Origin: Prostheceraeus crozeri
Taxonomy: Eukaryota; Platyhelminthes; Polycladida; Euryleptidae
Direction: 5' to 3'
NCBI GenBank assembly: GCA_907163375.1
Contig: CAJQUW010008672.1
Coordinates: 124,001-188,000 of the forward strand
Length of the DNA stretch: 64,000 nucleotides
Part shown: in pieces, positions 45,349 to 57,448 of the stretch
Layout of the letters: each line of letters starts with the position of its first letter
Numbering within the stretch: the first letter of the stretch is position 1
Translations under genes and position numbers: made by a program
The notes under the pieces: model-generated
Databases searched by the model: none
What the model was told of the DNA's origin: nothing
What the model saw: the letters and a program-made list of their open reading frames with translations, nothing else

Positions 45349-45505
45349 ACCATAGAAATTAACAATACCACAGAAAGTCCTAGAATGGAAATTGGATGAA
45401 AATTTTTGCACACGCCGGGGGAACTTAGTTGGGGGAAAAAATGCAAATTGTACGAGCTGGTTTCCAAGTTTTCTGACTGGCAATTATATTTATCAAGCCA
45501 AACTA

Positions 45506-46915
45506 CAGTCCCGGCGGAAATATTATGACCGCAAGCCCTTAGTTATCGAATACAGCATTTATAGTATATTTACAGTATAAAAACTTTCTTTAATCGAATT
45601 AAACATACTATATTCCATTACATGAACAAGATAACGATTAAAAATGCAAAATATTGAAAGAGAAGTTGTGGTGAATCAGTATTTGGTGGTATGACTTTTG
45701 TTCTTCTTTACTTGGGTCAGTCGATTTTTCATTGAGTTGGAGAGAATTTTTCAAGATTCTGGCGTTATTGAGAAACACCAATGACGACGATTGGATTCCT
45801 TCAGCTGAGATACGGAGTTTGGCTGATCCTCAGACACACAAATATTTAATTTCTTCCACAAGTTTTCAATTGGATTGAGATCCGGCGAGTTACCCGGCCA
45901 CTGAATAACATTCACATCATTGCTGGAGAGCCACGATGTAACAGATCTTGCTTTGCGGCAAGGTGCAGAGTCATGAAGAAAATATTCACAATCAAGAATG
46001 CTCATATGGGAAAGCAGCTTATCATTTAATAGATCAAGGTACGTCGAGGCATTCATCGTCTGTCCTTGAGGCAAAAAATATAAGCCACCTCGGCCTGCAG
46101 CCGAAAAACAGCCCCACACCATCAGCTTTTGGGGATGTTTTACAGTTTTAGAGTATATCTTTGGTGAAATCTTGTATTTTCAGGGCGTCTGACGTTTCCT
46201 TCGTTTTGATAGTGCAGCTCGAAACACGATTCATCCGAAAACAGGACCTTGCTCCATTCGTTTTCATCCCAGTTGGCATATTGAGTTGCAAAATTAACTC
46301 CTTGACGTCGCATTTTATCAGTTAGCAGGGGTTTCTTCGCAGCTCTCTTTGAGGATAATCCATAGTAACGCAAACGAACCTTGATCTGAGTAACATTTAA
46401 ACTTATCCCTTCTTCAGACAAAGCTTGAGCAACTTTGGTTGTCGGAAGAAATGGATTTTTCACCACCATTCGTCTTATTCGTCTATCAACTTGAATTGAA
46501 GTCTTCGAAGGTCGACCCGTTCGGTGGAGACTCTTTAATGAACCTGTTTCTTGAAGTCTTTTTAATGTATTGAATACACTTCCTTTCGAAATCTTCAGTC
46601 TTTTCGCTATTTCCTCATTAGAATAGCGTTTTTCTTTTAGGAGTTTCATATTCGCGCGGACAGCTTCACTCAAGGGAGGCTTTTTACCCATTTCGACAAT
46701 GAATTATTATTGAATGCATTTTCTCAAGCCTTGACTGACTCGGTAAATTCAAATTCACTCAATTTGTGTGATGATGAATGATAGAATGGGATTAGACCAT
46801 AGAATAGATATCTAGCATCTATAGATATCTTCATATCATCTTTACGTTTCACTGCCGTCATGTTGTATTTTCACCGTCAAAACGCTACGCGGTCATAATA
46901 TTTCCGTCGGGACTG
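45506..46915 (-). mobile_element. Second Tc1/mariner element, 1,410 bp, broken
   Basis: TIRs CAGTCCCGGCGGAAATATTA at 45506 and, reverse complemented, CAGTCCCGACGGAAATATTA from 46915 agree at 26 of 27 positions (both continue TGACCGC). TA duplications lie at 45504-45505 and 46916-46917. The TIRs differ fully from those of the element at 12.6 kb, so it is another family. Well-kept TIRs suggest moderate age. It sits only about 155 bp from the BEL 5' LTR. Confidence 0.92.
45676..46691 (-). pseudogene. Tc1-family transposase (DD34E) with two lesions
   Basis: From the ATG at 46691 (MGKKPPLSEAVRANMKLLKE) two HTH units (NEEIAKRLKISKGSVFNTLK and GRPSKTSIQVDRRIRRMV) are followed by the first catalytic D in KVLFSDESCFEL. 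A one-base frame change lies near 46150 in an A-rich stretch. The frame then continues KLMVWGCFSAAG, second D in YFLHDSAPC and E in SPDLNPIENLW, 34 residues apart. A TGA at about 45751 (after SITPES) cuts the usual C-terminus, which is still readable to SHTTKY before a stop near 45676. About 335 codons in total, normal length. Confidence 0.88.
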
Positions 46916-46917
46916 TA

Positions 46918-49344
46918 TTGTGATGTGGATTGTTGCCCCTTGTCCAAAGATCATGTGAACAAAAGCAGTAATGAATTTTCAGAACACTGCAGCCACAGGA
47001 TGACAAAGAAGGAAATCATTTAAAACGTTCTGTACGTTCATCATTCTGAAACATCGCTCCTATAATCTATCGAGAGTATAATCAGACACATGTGCAACTT
47101 GTAATGTTGATTTACAGAACATGCATTACTCCTGCTTGAAATCAGAGGCCAATAAACCTTCGGGTATTCATTTCACTTTAAACGTTCCCTTGTTCTTTAC
47201 ATTTGAAAAAATTTTCAAAATCTTTGTATACTTTCGAATATCAGCTGCCAAAATATCATCAAACTATTTCACATAAGTCATTCAATGATTAATTGAAGAG
47301 TTCCAGCGAAATTCTATTTATCTGAGAAATGATTGTAGGTAAAGAAGAAGATCAGTGTGTTTATTCCAGAAAAGCAATAGACTTCTTAACCGCTTGACCG
47401 AGAAATTATCCAATAATTAGAAATTTTATCTGTGAATTCTTCAGATGTTCTTCCAACCAGTGCAGCGACCACTTTCAATATGACTCTGTGAACCAAATTT
47501 TTATTTGTATTCCAGTGTTGAAAAATTGCATAATAGTTGTGAATGATTGGCACAAATAGACATGGATATTAATCCATGAAATAGTAGGCTATTTCACATG
47601 ATACAATACCACCTTCTCACTAAAATTCTCTTCATGATTTGGTTCATGAGATCCTGTGATTTGATGTCAACAATTTCCACAGCCAACTTGGCAAACAGTT
47701 TGACTATGATATATGTAATGTTTTAGATCGAATCTGATCTACAAGCCATAGATTTTTCTATGTGCCATCATTGTACATAGGCAAGATATCAAACTTCCAC
47801 TCTAGTGTGCTATTATCTACTTCTATGTGTCCAACAATAAGTAATATGATATGAAGCTGTGGCACAGTAAACTTCATGTTGTCGATGTTACGGGTACTCT
47901 ATTACAAAAAGTCAAAATCTCTTCCAGGATTGATGATCCATTTACTAGGTTCTTCAATTGAAAGGAAGTGGTATAAAATTAAAAAATCAAAAAAATACAA
48001 TAATATAAAAAAATTTATGTTTTGTATTGTAACATTAAAAAAATGATTTTTGAACCCTAGTCTTGAGTTGGTTTTGAGATTTGAGGAAATAGTATGCATT
48101 CTGTATATTTTCAAGCGAAATATTTGAAAACTCTATTATTCCCTACGTCTTAGCAAAAATTTGAAAACACGATGCCGACAGACGATTTGTAGAGTACTTT
48201 TAATGGCAAGAACCTGCTGAATGCAATGTACTACTGCATTGGAAAATATAAAATGAAACCAATTATTGATGATTAGAAAATAATCTTTCATTGTATTATA
48301 TTTTCGGTGTGAAATCTCAAAGAGAAAGTGAAAAGTTGGAGAAGTTAGAAGCTGCATTGTGATTTAATTTGATGAAAAGGCGAGGTTAACATATTGTTCA
48401 TTATAAATAATGATCATCTGCAATCTTTTATTCTTCCAGACTTCCGGGTACTCACATAGGCGGAGAACGTTTATTTCCCATATTTCATAAGTCTGTTGGC
48501 ACTGAATTTTGATGATGAAGAATCATTACATTGACTGTTCGGTTATCAAAGGTGTGCTTAGTTTGAAATTTTATTCAGTACTAGCTATCTTTCCTTTTCT
48601 GTCGTGATTGTCGATATAATGTAACAGCACACTAGGTTGGTCATCAATGTAAAGAATAACAGAGTGGAATCTCTTCGAAATTGACCGCGCCTATAGTTCG
48701 TTATCGACATGAGCAGCCATTCTCGAAGTAGCGGGTTCGCGTGCACTTTAATTCTTTTGGTAGGAAAACAACATATTAGAATAAAAGCATGACCAAGAAG
48801 CCTGATTTGAATTGAATGTCATTTACTCGATCGTTAATTATCAGCTTTAATAAATAAGGCTGAATTTTTCTACCAATACCGTTGCTCTGTGACACACAAG
48901 AAAATTTTCCCAACATGTTTTTTCTAAGATTCCTTGACAATTTCTCAAAATTGATAATTAAGCCTATTTACCTTTGATATTTTGACAATATTATCTGTAG
49001 GAAGTTGGATAGACCAACAGGCGGTCTAGTTGCCATTTGCTTAACGAAAGGTCATGCTTCACGCGATTTGTTTTCATGCCGATTTTTGGACGGTTTCAGT
49101 GAGAACTATTTTATAATAAAATGTGTTCATCAACAAAAGTAATTAATATAAATGATATAAGAAATAGTATAAATCATTAATATGAAAAATTAATACAATT
49201 GCGATGTTGTTTAAGGACCTGTTCACTGATCAATGACGTCATACTACAATTATATCTACGTAATCTAAACAATCAAACAATAACAATTTATGATGTTCAA
49301 ATCTCATACAATGTAATGTGTAATACGTATATTATACTGTAATT
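46918..49344. other. Host intron, nothing recognised
   Basis: AT-rich, with only short open frames lacking motifs. No repeat ends identified. Confidence 0.4.
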
Positions 49345-49645
49345 TTAGCAAAAGATTTTTAGAAGTACTGATTTTCCGTTGTATCCTAATGATATATTCA
49401 ATGTAGGTAATTTTTTATTTATTTTAATCGCTTCAATGATTCTAATTTCTAGGTTATTTCTACCTTGATATTCAAGTTTAAAGCAGTCATGTATTTTATT
49501 GCTACATGTAGTACATCTACTTAAGTGAGTACTTACTGTCGAGTAATCTTTTGTGTGTTCACTTATTCGTTGGTGAAATCGTCTTTTTGTTTCACCCACG
49601 TATTGGGCATCAAGATCAACCTGACATGTGAATCGCTACACAAGC
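49345..49645 (-). pseudogene. Penelope-like element, GIY-YIG endonuclease fragment
   Basis: Minus-strand text RFTCQVDLDAQYVGETKRRF followed by HQRISEHTKD, then YQGRNNLEIRIIEAIKINK and LPTLNISLGYNGKSVLLKIF. This is the C-terminal GIY-YIG nuclease of Penelope-like retroelements (YVGETKR..., R..EH, IIEAL.I....P.LN). The first part is open only from about YVGETK on; earlier parts and the RT are missing, so it is a 5'-truncated copy. Confidence 0.8.
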
Positions 49646-50439
49646 CATGATTTCAACAACTTTGGTGTTTTATCTTTTAGATTAAAGTAACTACTGACTT
49701 TTGTAGTTTGAAGGACTACACTTGCGTTCAAATCTAACCTGAACTATTGAGATTTGAAATGAGATTTATGAGATTTGGATATCACAAATTGCTATTGTAT
49801 GATTGTTAAGATTACATAGATTTAATTGTAATATGACGTAATTGACCAGTAACAGAGGTCCTTGAACAACATCACATTTGTTGCAGTGATAGCAATTCAC
49901 ATTAATACAATTAATTTGAACTTCGGTGTAGAGAATTCTCGGTTGACGTCGTAAATCACTAAAATCCCCCTTATACAAGTGAACCTTGACTTCAAATCAA
50001 GTTAATGATGTACTTTTGGAGACAATATATCTCGTAGCATCAGCACATTGAGTCAGTGATTACACTGCTCATCTTACTAGTGGCATATCATTGTTATGCC
50101 CGTATGGGTCATTTTTTTGATTCTCTATTATCAATTTGCTGATGTGCCTTTTACTACGAAAATATAATTATTATTATCATAATTAATATTTGGCAGGTCT
50201 ATTATTCATGCATGATATACAGAAATTGAGTTATGCCCAGCGGTCTGCATGTGCAAGCCCAGTCGATTGCAGAGACGCGATACAGACCAGCCGAGACCGG
50301 CCCGTCGCCAGTCGCGAAGAACATCATCCTGGTTCCAACTTTCTTATGCACGATTAATCGACTATGAGGTCTTTAATCGCAAGAGTATTAATGGCACGAA
50401 TTATCGTGTGATTCAACTGCTACATATTGTAACACAGAA
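49646..50439. other. Host intron, nothing recognised
   Basis: No features recognised, apart from a GC-richer patch near 50.25-50.33 kb without identity. Confidence 0.4.
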
Positions 50440-50603
50440 GTGGTCTGCAAGTAAGCTGAAAATAAACACTCGCTTGTAGGGGAGATGAACGGGAAGGTAA
50501 GAATGGCACGCGATGCTCGTTCAAGTTGGGGGGTTGATGGTCTTAGCTTGGCCAGTGGTCTCCAATATTGGATACTGTGCTGAATGGTGCACTTCATCTC
50601 CAA
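50440..50603 (-). pseudogene. hAT transposase C-terminal (dimerisation) fragment
   Basis: Minus-strand peptide QYWRPLAKLRPSTPQLERAS then RAILTFPFISPTSECLFSA. It matches the hAT C-terminal dimerisation region (YW......P.L...A...L.IP.SSAPSER.FSAAG). About 45 codons; the expected SER reads SEC. Nothing of the catalytic part is near, so it is a small relic. Confidence 0.65.
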
Positions 50604-53149
50604 TCGATCTTTCCTTACAGCCGCAATGAAATAATGTTATTCATTTATCCTCTGCTATCGTTGAATAAAATGGAATAAATCGCCTTTAATAATCAAAACA
50701 ATACAAACTAAAAATTTACTATGAATACGGGAATAAAGCACAAGCGCGACACGAGTGACTAGGCTTAACTTAAAGCGAAACACGATTGTATTCGAGTGGT
50801 GAAAGTCGGTGTGCATAAATCAAGCTTGTTAATTCACCTTGTATTTTTGATGTCATGTCAAATGCATTCGTTACTGGAAGGCCAGGATTATCGGAAAGAT
50901 GTGAATTGATTTTTCTGTCATTTAGATCTGAAGAGCAGAATTATTGCCATGAAATTGCACTAAAATTTGTACTCTTTCATCAGTCAACGCTTTCAAATCT
51001 GATGTTAACATTGGCTTCCGCATTGAATTTGACATGCACGGAATATAGAATCAGTGAGCTAATTAAAAAGAAAAACTATCATCTGGAAATTTCCATAAAA
51101 TTAATTATCTTGTTTCCTTATTGCCAAATGAATGATTTTATCCCTGAATAATGCGGAAATTCTATCACACCGTTGAAAATCCTCTTGTTGTCATTAACTG
51201 TCCTCTTATGTGTTCTCCATGTCATACCACTCAAGACATGAGTAGACCAACATGAATAGTATCTTGAGTGATAGATTCAGAGTGTCGTCGATGATGTACA
51301 CTTCTTTCCGTTTTCATAGCCGAGAAACAAACCAATGATATGCCTTTGAAGGTGGTATGAGCAGCTGATAGGATCGGAGTCTGTCAGCCATTAAATGTTT
51401 GATCATGACTTCACTTTGATGTTCATATCGAATAGTGGGATTGAGAAGGATACGATTATGAGAGGAGAAGTAGTGAAATTGAAGTTGTGACACCCAACAT
51501 CATTGGAACTTTTGTAATGGAACGGATGGGATGTGTAAACACTCGCGGAGTTGAAATTAGCATTTTTCATGCACATGCCACTGCTGTGTTCTTCGACAGG
51601 ATGGCAAGCTGCACATCTCACATCAAATCGCCCGCTTGTAAAGAAAATTTCCGTTTTTGGCATATTTTAGTTTTCGTTAGCGAAAATGAAAGCTAAGCCT
51701 TTTGCTATTTTTGTTTCCGCATTTTACCCTTTCATACACATTGTGTCCATGAGGACATTTCGAGCCGCATCCTTTGGGGCAGCATTGCGTAGAAATATTG
51801 ATCCCGTAGTGGCAAAAATTGATAACCAAAACAGGGAGGATATCGATGCGATCCTAATGGCACCGTTCCCTACCTCGTACGATGCCTAGAACGCTCGCAA
51901 AATGCATTTGAAAAAAATCAAACAACATTAATTTTGAAAATAATTTAAGAATGAAAGGGTTAATGTCCATGAACAGGTTAGCAACTATAAGGTAAAACTG
52001 AATGGACATCATTCCAGCTCTGCTCTCGGAATGCGACAAACTACAAGCTGCATGCTACTTGCATACTGCAGTGCCTACAGGCAGGCCCCTGTAAATTTTT
52101 GTGCTCCCTCTTATAAAAGAGTTATCTATATCATAAATATACAATCAATAAAACGAATCAATCAAATCGTCGGAAGTGAGAATAAATTGGAGGGGGAATT
52201 GATTTATAGCTGAAGCTGACACATTCACAGTCTACTTTAAATGTAGTCGTAGAATTTTAGTCTATCCGTAGAATTCTATCGATTTCTTCATTATCCTACA
52301 CTATAGCAGTGTCAGGATTACTTTGATGTCAGGTCTACATGATTAATTTGCCTTTGGAAACAACAATGCATATGAAATATTTGAATCCTAAAATGTCTGA
52401 AAGAATCATCATTAGTCTCTCACGATATCTTTCTTTTGTTGAACCCTCTCGATTCAGTGCCAATAGAAAAATGATTGGATTTTCTAGATCCATGTTCTAT
52501 TTGTGAAGTAATCATATACTGCAAGATCATATAGTGATTTAATACTCAAACTTATTATCATAGAAAAGGGCTTTAAGCAGTCTTGAATCGTCTGATATAC
52601 ATGTATAATACATTCAAACAAAATTGGGCTACATCATATTCATAATGCTTTTTCTAATAATTATGCAACTTGTAATTTCATGTATAAGCATATGCGACAG
52701 ATAGTCATTGTAAGAAAAGGTTAACATAATATGTACAGGAGTTTACATTATCATGCATAAGGATCTTTCATTACATAATTAATCAACTTAAATAACAACA
52801 ATCATTTAACTACAAATGCAGATATTATTAATTCAAGATTGTAGTCTTCTCATGGTTGATGATGTTCAAATCAACTTTCTCTCCTTTGGGGACATGCCCC
52901 CCCATGTAGATCAGATCTGGTTACGGGCCTGGGTGCCTACATATTTCTAAAGGAAATATTTCTGACGGAGTTTCATGCTTTCAGCTTTTCGCATCCTTAG
53001 GCCTACTATCTTATGAAATCCTGGCCTCATCACGTTAGTGACAAAGTATTCCGAGTTCTGAGAATACATATGAGAAAAGCGCAGTCCTTGATGTGATGAT
53101 GATTACCCACCACTATGTGATTGGATGACTATCATCTTTTTCGTGACTT
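50604..53149. other. Host intron, nothing recognised
   Basis: Short open frames near 50.86-51.15 and 51.4-51.9 kb have no recognisable motif. Confidence 0.4.
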
Positions 53150-54900
53150 TCTTTGTTGCCTCGTAGCTCAGAGGATCCAAGACATGAGTATATTGCCTTC
53201 ATTGCGCCGCTACAGAGAGCCACTTTTATTCTTTCTATGCCGCTCTCCATCAACCAAATAAGATCGATTCTCTTCTACAAGAATTTCCCATCGCTGAGGT
53301 TGCCGTTTTTGGTGACTTTAACGTGCACGATGCTGACTGGGCTGTGCACTCACGCACTACTGATCTCTCCGGTCAGGCAGCCGAGGATCCTGCTGTCTCT
53401 CACAATCTAAGTCAAGTTGTCAATTGTTCTACCAGAGCTGACCGAGCTGGGGATACTGGATATCTCCTTGACACCTCAAATCCAACTTGTTTATCACAGG
53501 TTACTTCTCCTCTCGGCACGTCTGATCACTGTTATCACAGTATCTGGCAAGCAAATTTGCTGCACACCGTCTGCGCGCTTCCGTAGAGACTTCTCCAACG
53601 CAGACTGGTGTCGCTACAAGCCGGCGCAAGAATTGACAGAGTGCCTTCAGATATGGATGTTGGCCTACATTCCTCACCGTACTTTCCAAATGAAGCCGAC
53701 TCCCATCCCTGGTTTACACCAGAAATTGCAGCTGCAACCTGCTAGCGTGACCATTTTTTCCAGAAGTACTAGCGTGGCAGTACCGCCAGCAATCTTGAAT
53801 TTTACAAGACCTCACGAAGAAATTGCAAGGAAACCATATATCAGGTCAAGAGCCGTTACTGCTTTGTATGTACGGAAATAAATTGCTACCCAATAGCTTG
53901 GCCCTTAGGACATCTGGAGGTTTTGCAACAGTGTCACCAATACGAACATGTCCTCCATCCCAGCACTTCGTCATAACGAGGTCAACACTTCTGTCACGAC
54001 ATTCTCAGCAGACAAAGCCGAGCTTCTTCGCAAGGAATTTGTGAAGAATTCATTATTGGACGATGGAGGTCGAATTCCACCTCCAATTCCCACGTGCACT
54101 GATGAGACAATTAGTCCTCCTTCATTCACAGTGCGAAACTTCAAAAGAGATCATCACAGGTCTCAATAGCTCTAAGTGTAGTGGATCAGATGGCATTCTG
54201 GTTTCGGTCTACAAGCATCACTCACCTGAGCTTTCTCCACTTTTATCCAAACTATTCAGAAGATGTGTATCCATCGAGTTCCCCTCCTGTTGGAAAGTAT
54301 CTTCCGTGGTTCCTGTTCCAAAGAAAAGTTCTGACTCATCTCTTCCATCTTACCGTCCCATCACCCTGCTTCCAATTTCTGGCAAGAAGCAGTGATTAAA
54401 CAACATGTTGTCAACTTACTTGAAACTCAGAACCTTCCATCAGAAGAACAGTATGGCTTCAGACACTCTCGATCAACTGCAGATCTTCTTTCATATGTCA
54501 CTGAACATGTGAATCGTGTTCTTGACAGACAAGGTCAGACGAGATCAGTTGCCCTGTATATTTCCAAGGCATTCGATAAAGTCTGGTATCAGGGACTCCT
54601 CAGGAAGCGTGAGTCTGATGGAGTTGTTGATCAACTCAATAGACTTCTTCATTCTTTCCTTAGTGACCGACAGATATCTGTCGTCTTAGATGCCCAAAAG
54701 TCTTCCACCAAGGTTGCCAATGCAGGAACTTCTCAAGGGTCAATTTGGGACGCACTGTTTTTCTGCTGTACATCAACGACCTCCCGGACTGCCTAGTGAA
54801 TAAACTGGTGACATTTGCAGGCTGAGCGTCAATTTTTGCATCAACAGGTGCGTTAACCTTGGAAGAAGCATCCTGACTTCCTGAATTGAATATCCTAGCA
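53150..54900 (+). pseudogene. CR1/Jockey-group LINE, endonuclease and RT remnant
   Basis: Plus-strand blocks in order: apurinic-type endonuclease VAVFGDFNVHDADW (about 53.3 kb) and SPLGTSDH (about 53.51 kb), then RT blocks KCSGSDGI, SCWKVSSVVPVPKK, SYRPITLLPISGK (to about 54.39 kb), QYGFRHSRSTADLL, DISKAFDKVW-like text (YISKAFDKVWYQGLL, near 54.57 kb), GTSQGS and LYINDLPDCL (about 54.79 kb). A frame change lies near 54.39 kb, others around 53.4-53.9 kb, and stops follow LVTFAG. The order is right for one old copy. Confidence 0.85.
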
Positions 54901-55455
54901 GAATGAACTTCCACACCATTTCATTACGTGAGACAATTGTTATTCAACTAAGACTCGTCACGCCCCAAAATTTGATTTCTCTCACAAGGGCGATAGCTAC
55001 CCTACAATATCTTCAAGCATTCGACTGACGTTTGGTAACTCCTACATTGTTATTTTTAGTTGAAAGGATGATATATGTATTACACTTAGCCATTTTTTCT
55101 TAGTCGTCCGGCTACTATTAAAACGTTGACCTTTCAGCTGCGGCGATTACTAAATGCCGTACTTCACCCTGTTGTCAAGTCTTTCAAGGGGCAAGCGGTT
55201 GATCTTCGATTCCTTTATCGCGCCCTTGTCATTTATTATGAGGTTATTAAACTTCTGAAGTCTTACATAAATGCTGGTTTCAGCTAGTTCTTTTGTCTGA
55301 TAATAATCGTTCATGTATGAGAAATGATAATGTTTCACTGACAATTATGATATTTGGTCTTTCATTCGCTTTATATTCGAAAGTGAATTGTAGATTTTGC
55401 AGTTATCTTTGGAATGATGAATGCAACCTGTACCGCTTCATACATTTCTTTGCAG
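54901..55455. other. Host intron before exon c
   Basis: No feature recognised. Ends in acceptor ATTTCTTTGCAG. Confidence 0.5.
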
Positions 55456-55587
55456 ATATTGAAGTACTGAATGGAATTGAATGGTCAAAAGATTTGGATG
55501 AGATTTGGATTGAAAATCAAAAGAGGGATCCAAATCTCCTTTGGCAATATTTTGCATCGCAGCGTGGATTTTTCAGGACATTTCCAG
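55456..55587 (+). CDS. CACNA2D: Calcium channel alpha-2/delta subunit, exon c (VWA-N core)
   Basis: A 132-nt exon, phase 1 in and phase 1 out, bounded by TTTGCAG and G/GTGCGT. It encodes IEVLNGIEWSKDLDEIWIEN, then QKRDPNLLWQYFASQRG and FFRTFPG. These are the most conserved blocks of the VWA-N domain of alpha-2/delta subunits (DIVNGVYWSEALNKVF, NF.RDP.L.WQYFGS..GFFR.YPG). VWA-N lies just before the metal-binding VWA domain that contacts the channel pore subunit. There is no stop or frame change. It joins in phase to exon b (10107) and exon d (62218). Confidence 0.93.
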
Positions 55588-55687
55588 GTGCGTTTCCAAA
55601 TTCGAACTTGCAAAAAGAATTTTAATACTTATGTGATAGGGAAAGTTCGAAATTCTGGTGCTTGATCTTGAATTCAAAAAACTCCTT

Positions 55688-56096
55688 TGATGAACTGATC
55701 ATCTGTTGGTCATGCATTGATGAGCTTAATTTTGTCGCGAAATGGAACAATTAGGCGTTGAAAGATGTCCTCAGACCTGAACAAAGTGAGCACGAAAATT
55801 CCTTGGTAGCCGTGGACGCTGCGTTTCGCCATACAGTGGCTCGTCAGTACGACTCAGAATGTACCAAACTAGCTTAAAATATCTAGAATGGCTGAATAAG
55901 CTGAATGACTGCACAACCGGTTGCTCTGCGTTTATTTATCCTGGTTTATCCGTGCGGCTGATAGTCATAGAGATTGCAGAGTGTCAGTTCGCCGGGCACA
56001 GAATGGAAAGATGCCCAAATTAAGCACGAAAATTCCTTGGCAGCCGTGAACGCTGCGTTGATGAACTGATCATCCGTTCGTCATGCATTGATGAGC
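55688..56096. repeat. Rearranged duplicated segments
   Basis: TGATGAACTGATCATC with the following CATGCATTGATGAGCT occurs at 55688-55727 and 56059-56096. GCACGAAAATTCCTTGG with the following AGCCGTG.ACGCTGCG occurs at 55790-55825 and 56024-56058. The first two are 60 bp apart; in the second pair the order is reversed and the blocks are adjacent. This suggests a tandem duplication followed by deletion. Confidence 0.8.
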
Positions 56097-56369
56097 TAAA
56101 TAGAATATTGTCTCGAAGAAACGTTATAAATAGAATAATTGTCTCGAGATAGAACAATAAAGCGTTGATATATTAATTCAGATGACGATCGTGACAGGAG
56201 AGAAGATGATTTGCTTAAAGGAAGGTCAATTGAGTATGACATTGACTTATTTCCACACTCAAGAGTGGACATGTCACAGGCAGGGTTTAGTTGAAATGTT
56301 TTCCAAGCAAAATGCATGTTGTTAATCGCTCCTTTGTTCATGCTTTTAGGATCGTTTCCTTTCAATTGA

Positions 56370-57070
56370 ATAACATATTGAATATGTCGATAACCTCAAA
56401 AACTGCTTTGATGTGTGAAATAGAGCACCTGCAATTTTGATGACATTTAATTCGTAAGTATACAAAGTTGCTGCAACAGAATAATCTCCCAGTGAAGTTC
56501 TGCTTTAAGAAAGCGCAATGTCTTTTTACTTCGCCCTTAAGTCTTGCATATTTCTGCATTTTCCCTTCTTTGTGTGCTCTGTCTCGATTGTTGATCAGCA
56601 GTTTCAATGAGTCTCTCATGCAAGGAGGATCCGTTGATCTTATGCGAATAATTCGTTTGGGGAAGTACCAATGAAATAATGTGTATATACAGCTCTGGAA
56701 AAGAGTCATCGTCGAATTAATATCCGATTCTGACCGAATCAGACTTAACCAGTCATACTTTTGAATTTGTTCACAGAAGAAAGCCTTACTGTAATTAGTC
56801 ACTTTTCGAATACTCTTCTTTGAAACAACCGGCTTCAATCTGGAATTGGACCAAACAACAACCACATGATCTGAATTACCCATTGGACCACAACATTGAG
56901 GAGGGTTCATACTCGCAATATTTGTAAAAATTTGGTCAAGGGTGTTATCACCTCTTTTTTTTGAAATCCACAAGCGCCTTGGTACCAGTGACTTGACTGA
57001 TTTCATCAGTATAGTGACGCAGATCATTTATACCATAACAAGTAATGTAAGAGCAAGTGGACAATTCGAA
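56370..57070 (-). pseudogene. LINE endonuclease-RT linker remnant
   Basis: Minus strand: HYTDEISQVTGTKALVD, then after a frame change KKRGDNTLDQIFTNIASM, GPMGNSDHVVVVW, and later DPPCMRDSLKLLINNRDRAH followed by EGKMQKYARLKGEVKRH. The block sequence LD.I.TN, GNSDH..V, PPW....L..LI..RD.A is the end of the endonuclease and the linker before RT in CR1/Jockey-group LINEs. The RT itself is missing. It is another family from the one at 53-55 kb. Confidence 0.75.
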
Positions 57071-57448
57071 GCTGTGCGACAATTCATCTCTGTGGTGTGG
57101 ATACTTTCACTGGCGTCCTCTGTTCAGTTGTCGATCACGTGATTCGCGGCTGATCGGTGATCGCCGGATGCGCTCGCTATCATTGTCAGTCATTGCATGA
57201 GGCTAGAACAAAGCGGTTGACCAAGAGAATTTGCATTCTATGTACAATTGAACAGCATCGGAGAAAACCAACTGTCCTATTTTTCAATTAGGCTTCTCAA
57301 AGCAAATATCAACCTTCTGAAATCTACTATGTTGCATGTTCTAATCAATCCGTTTACATCAGCTGATAACTAGCATGTTTCTTGAAAGTATAGTTTGGCA
57401 GCGAGAAGGCCGAAAATGCGACTTTCCGAGAGTGGTACTTACCCTATG

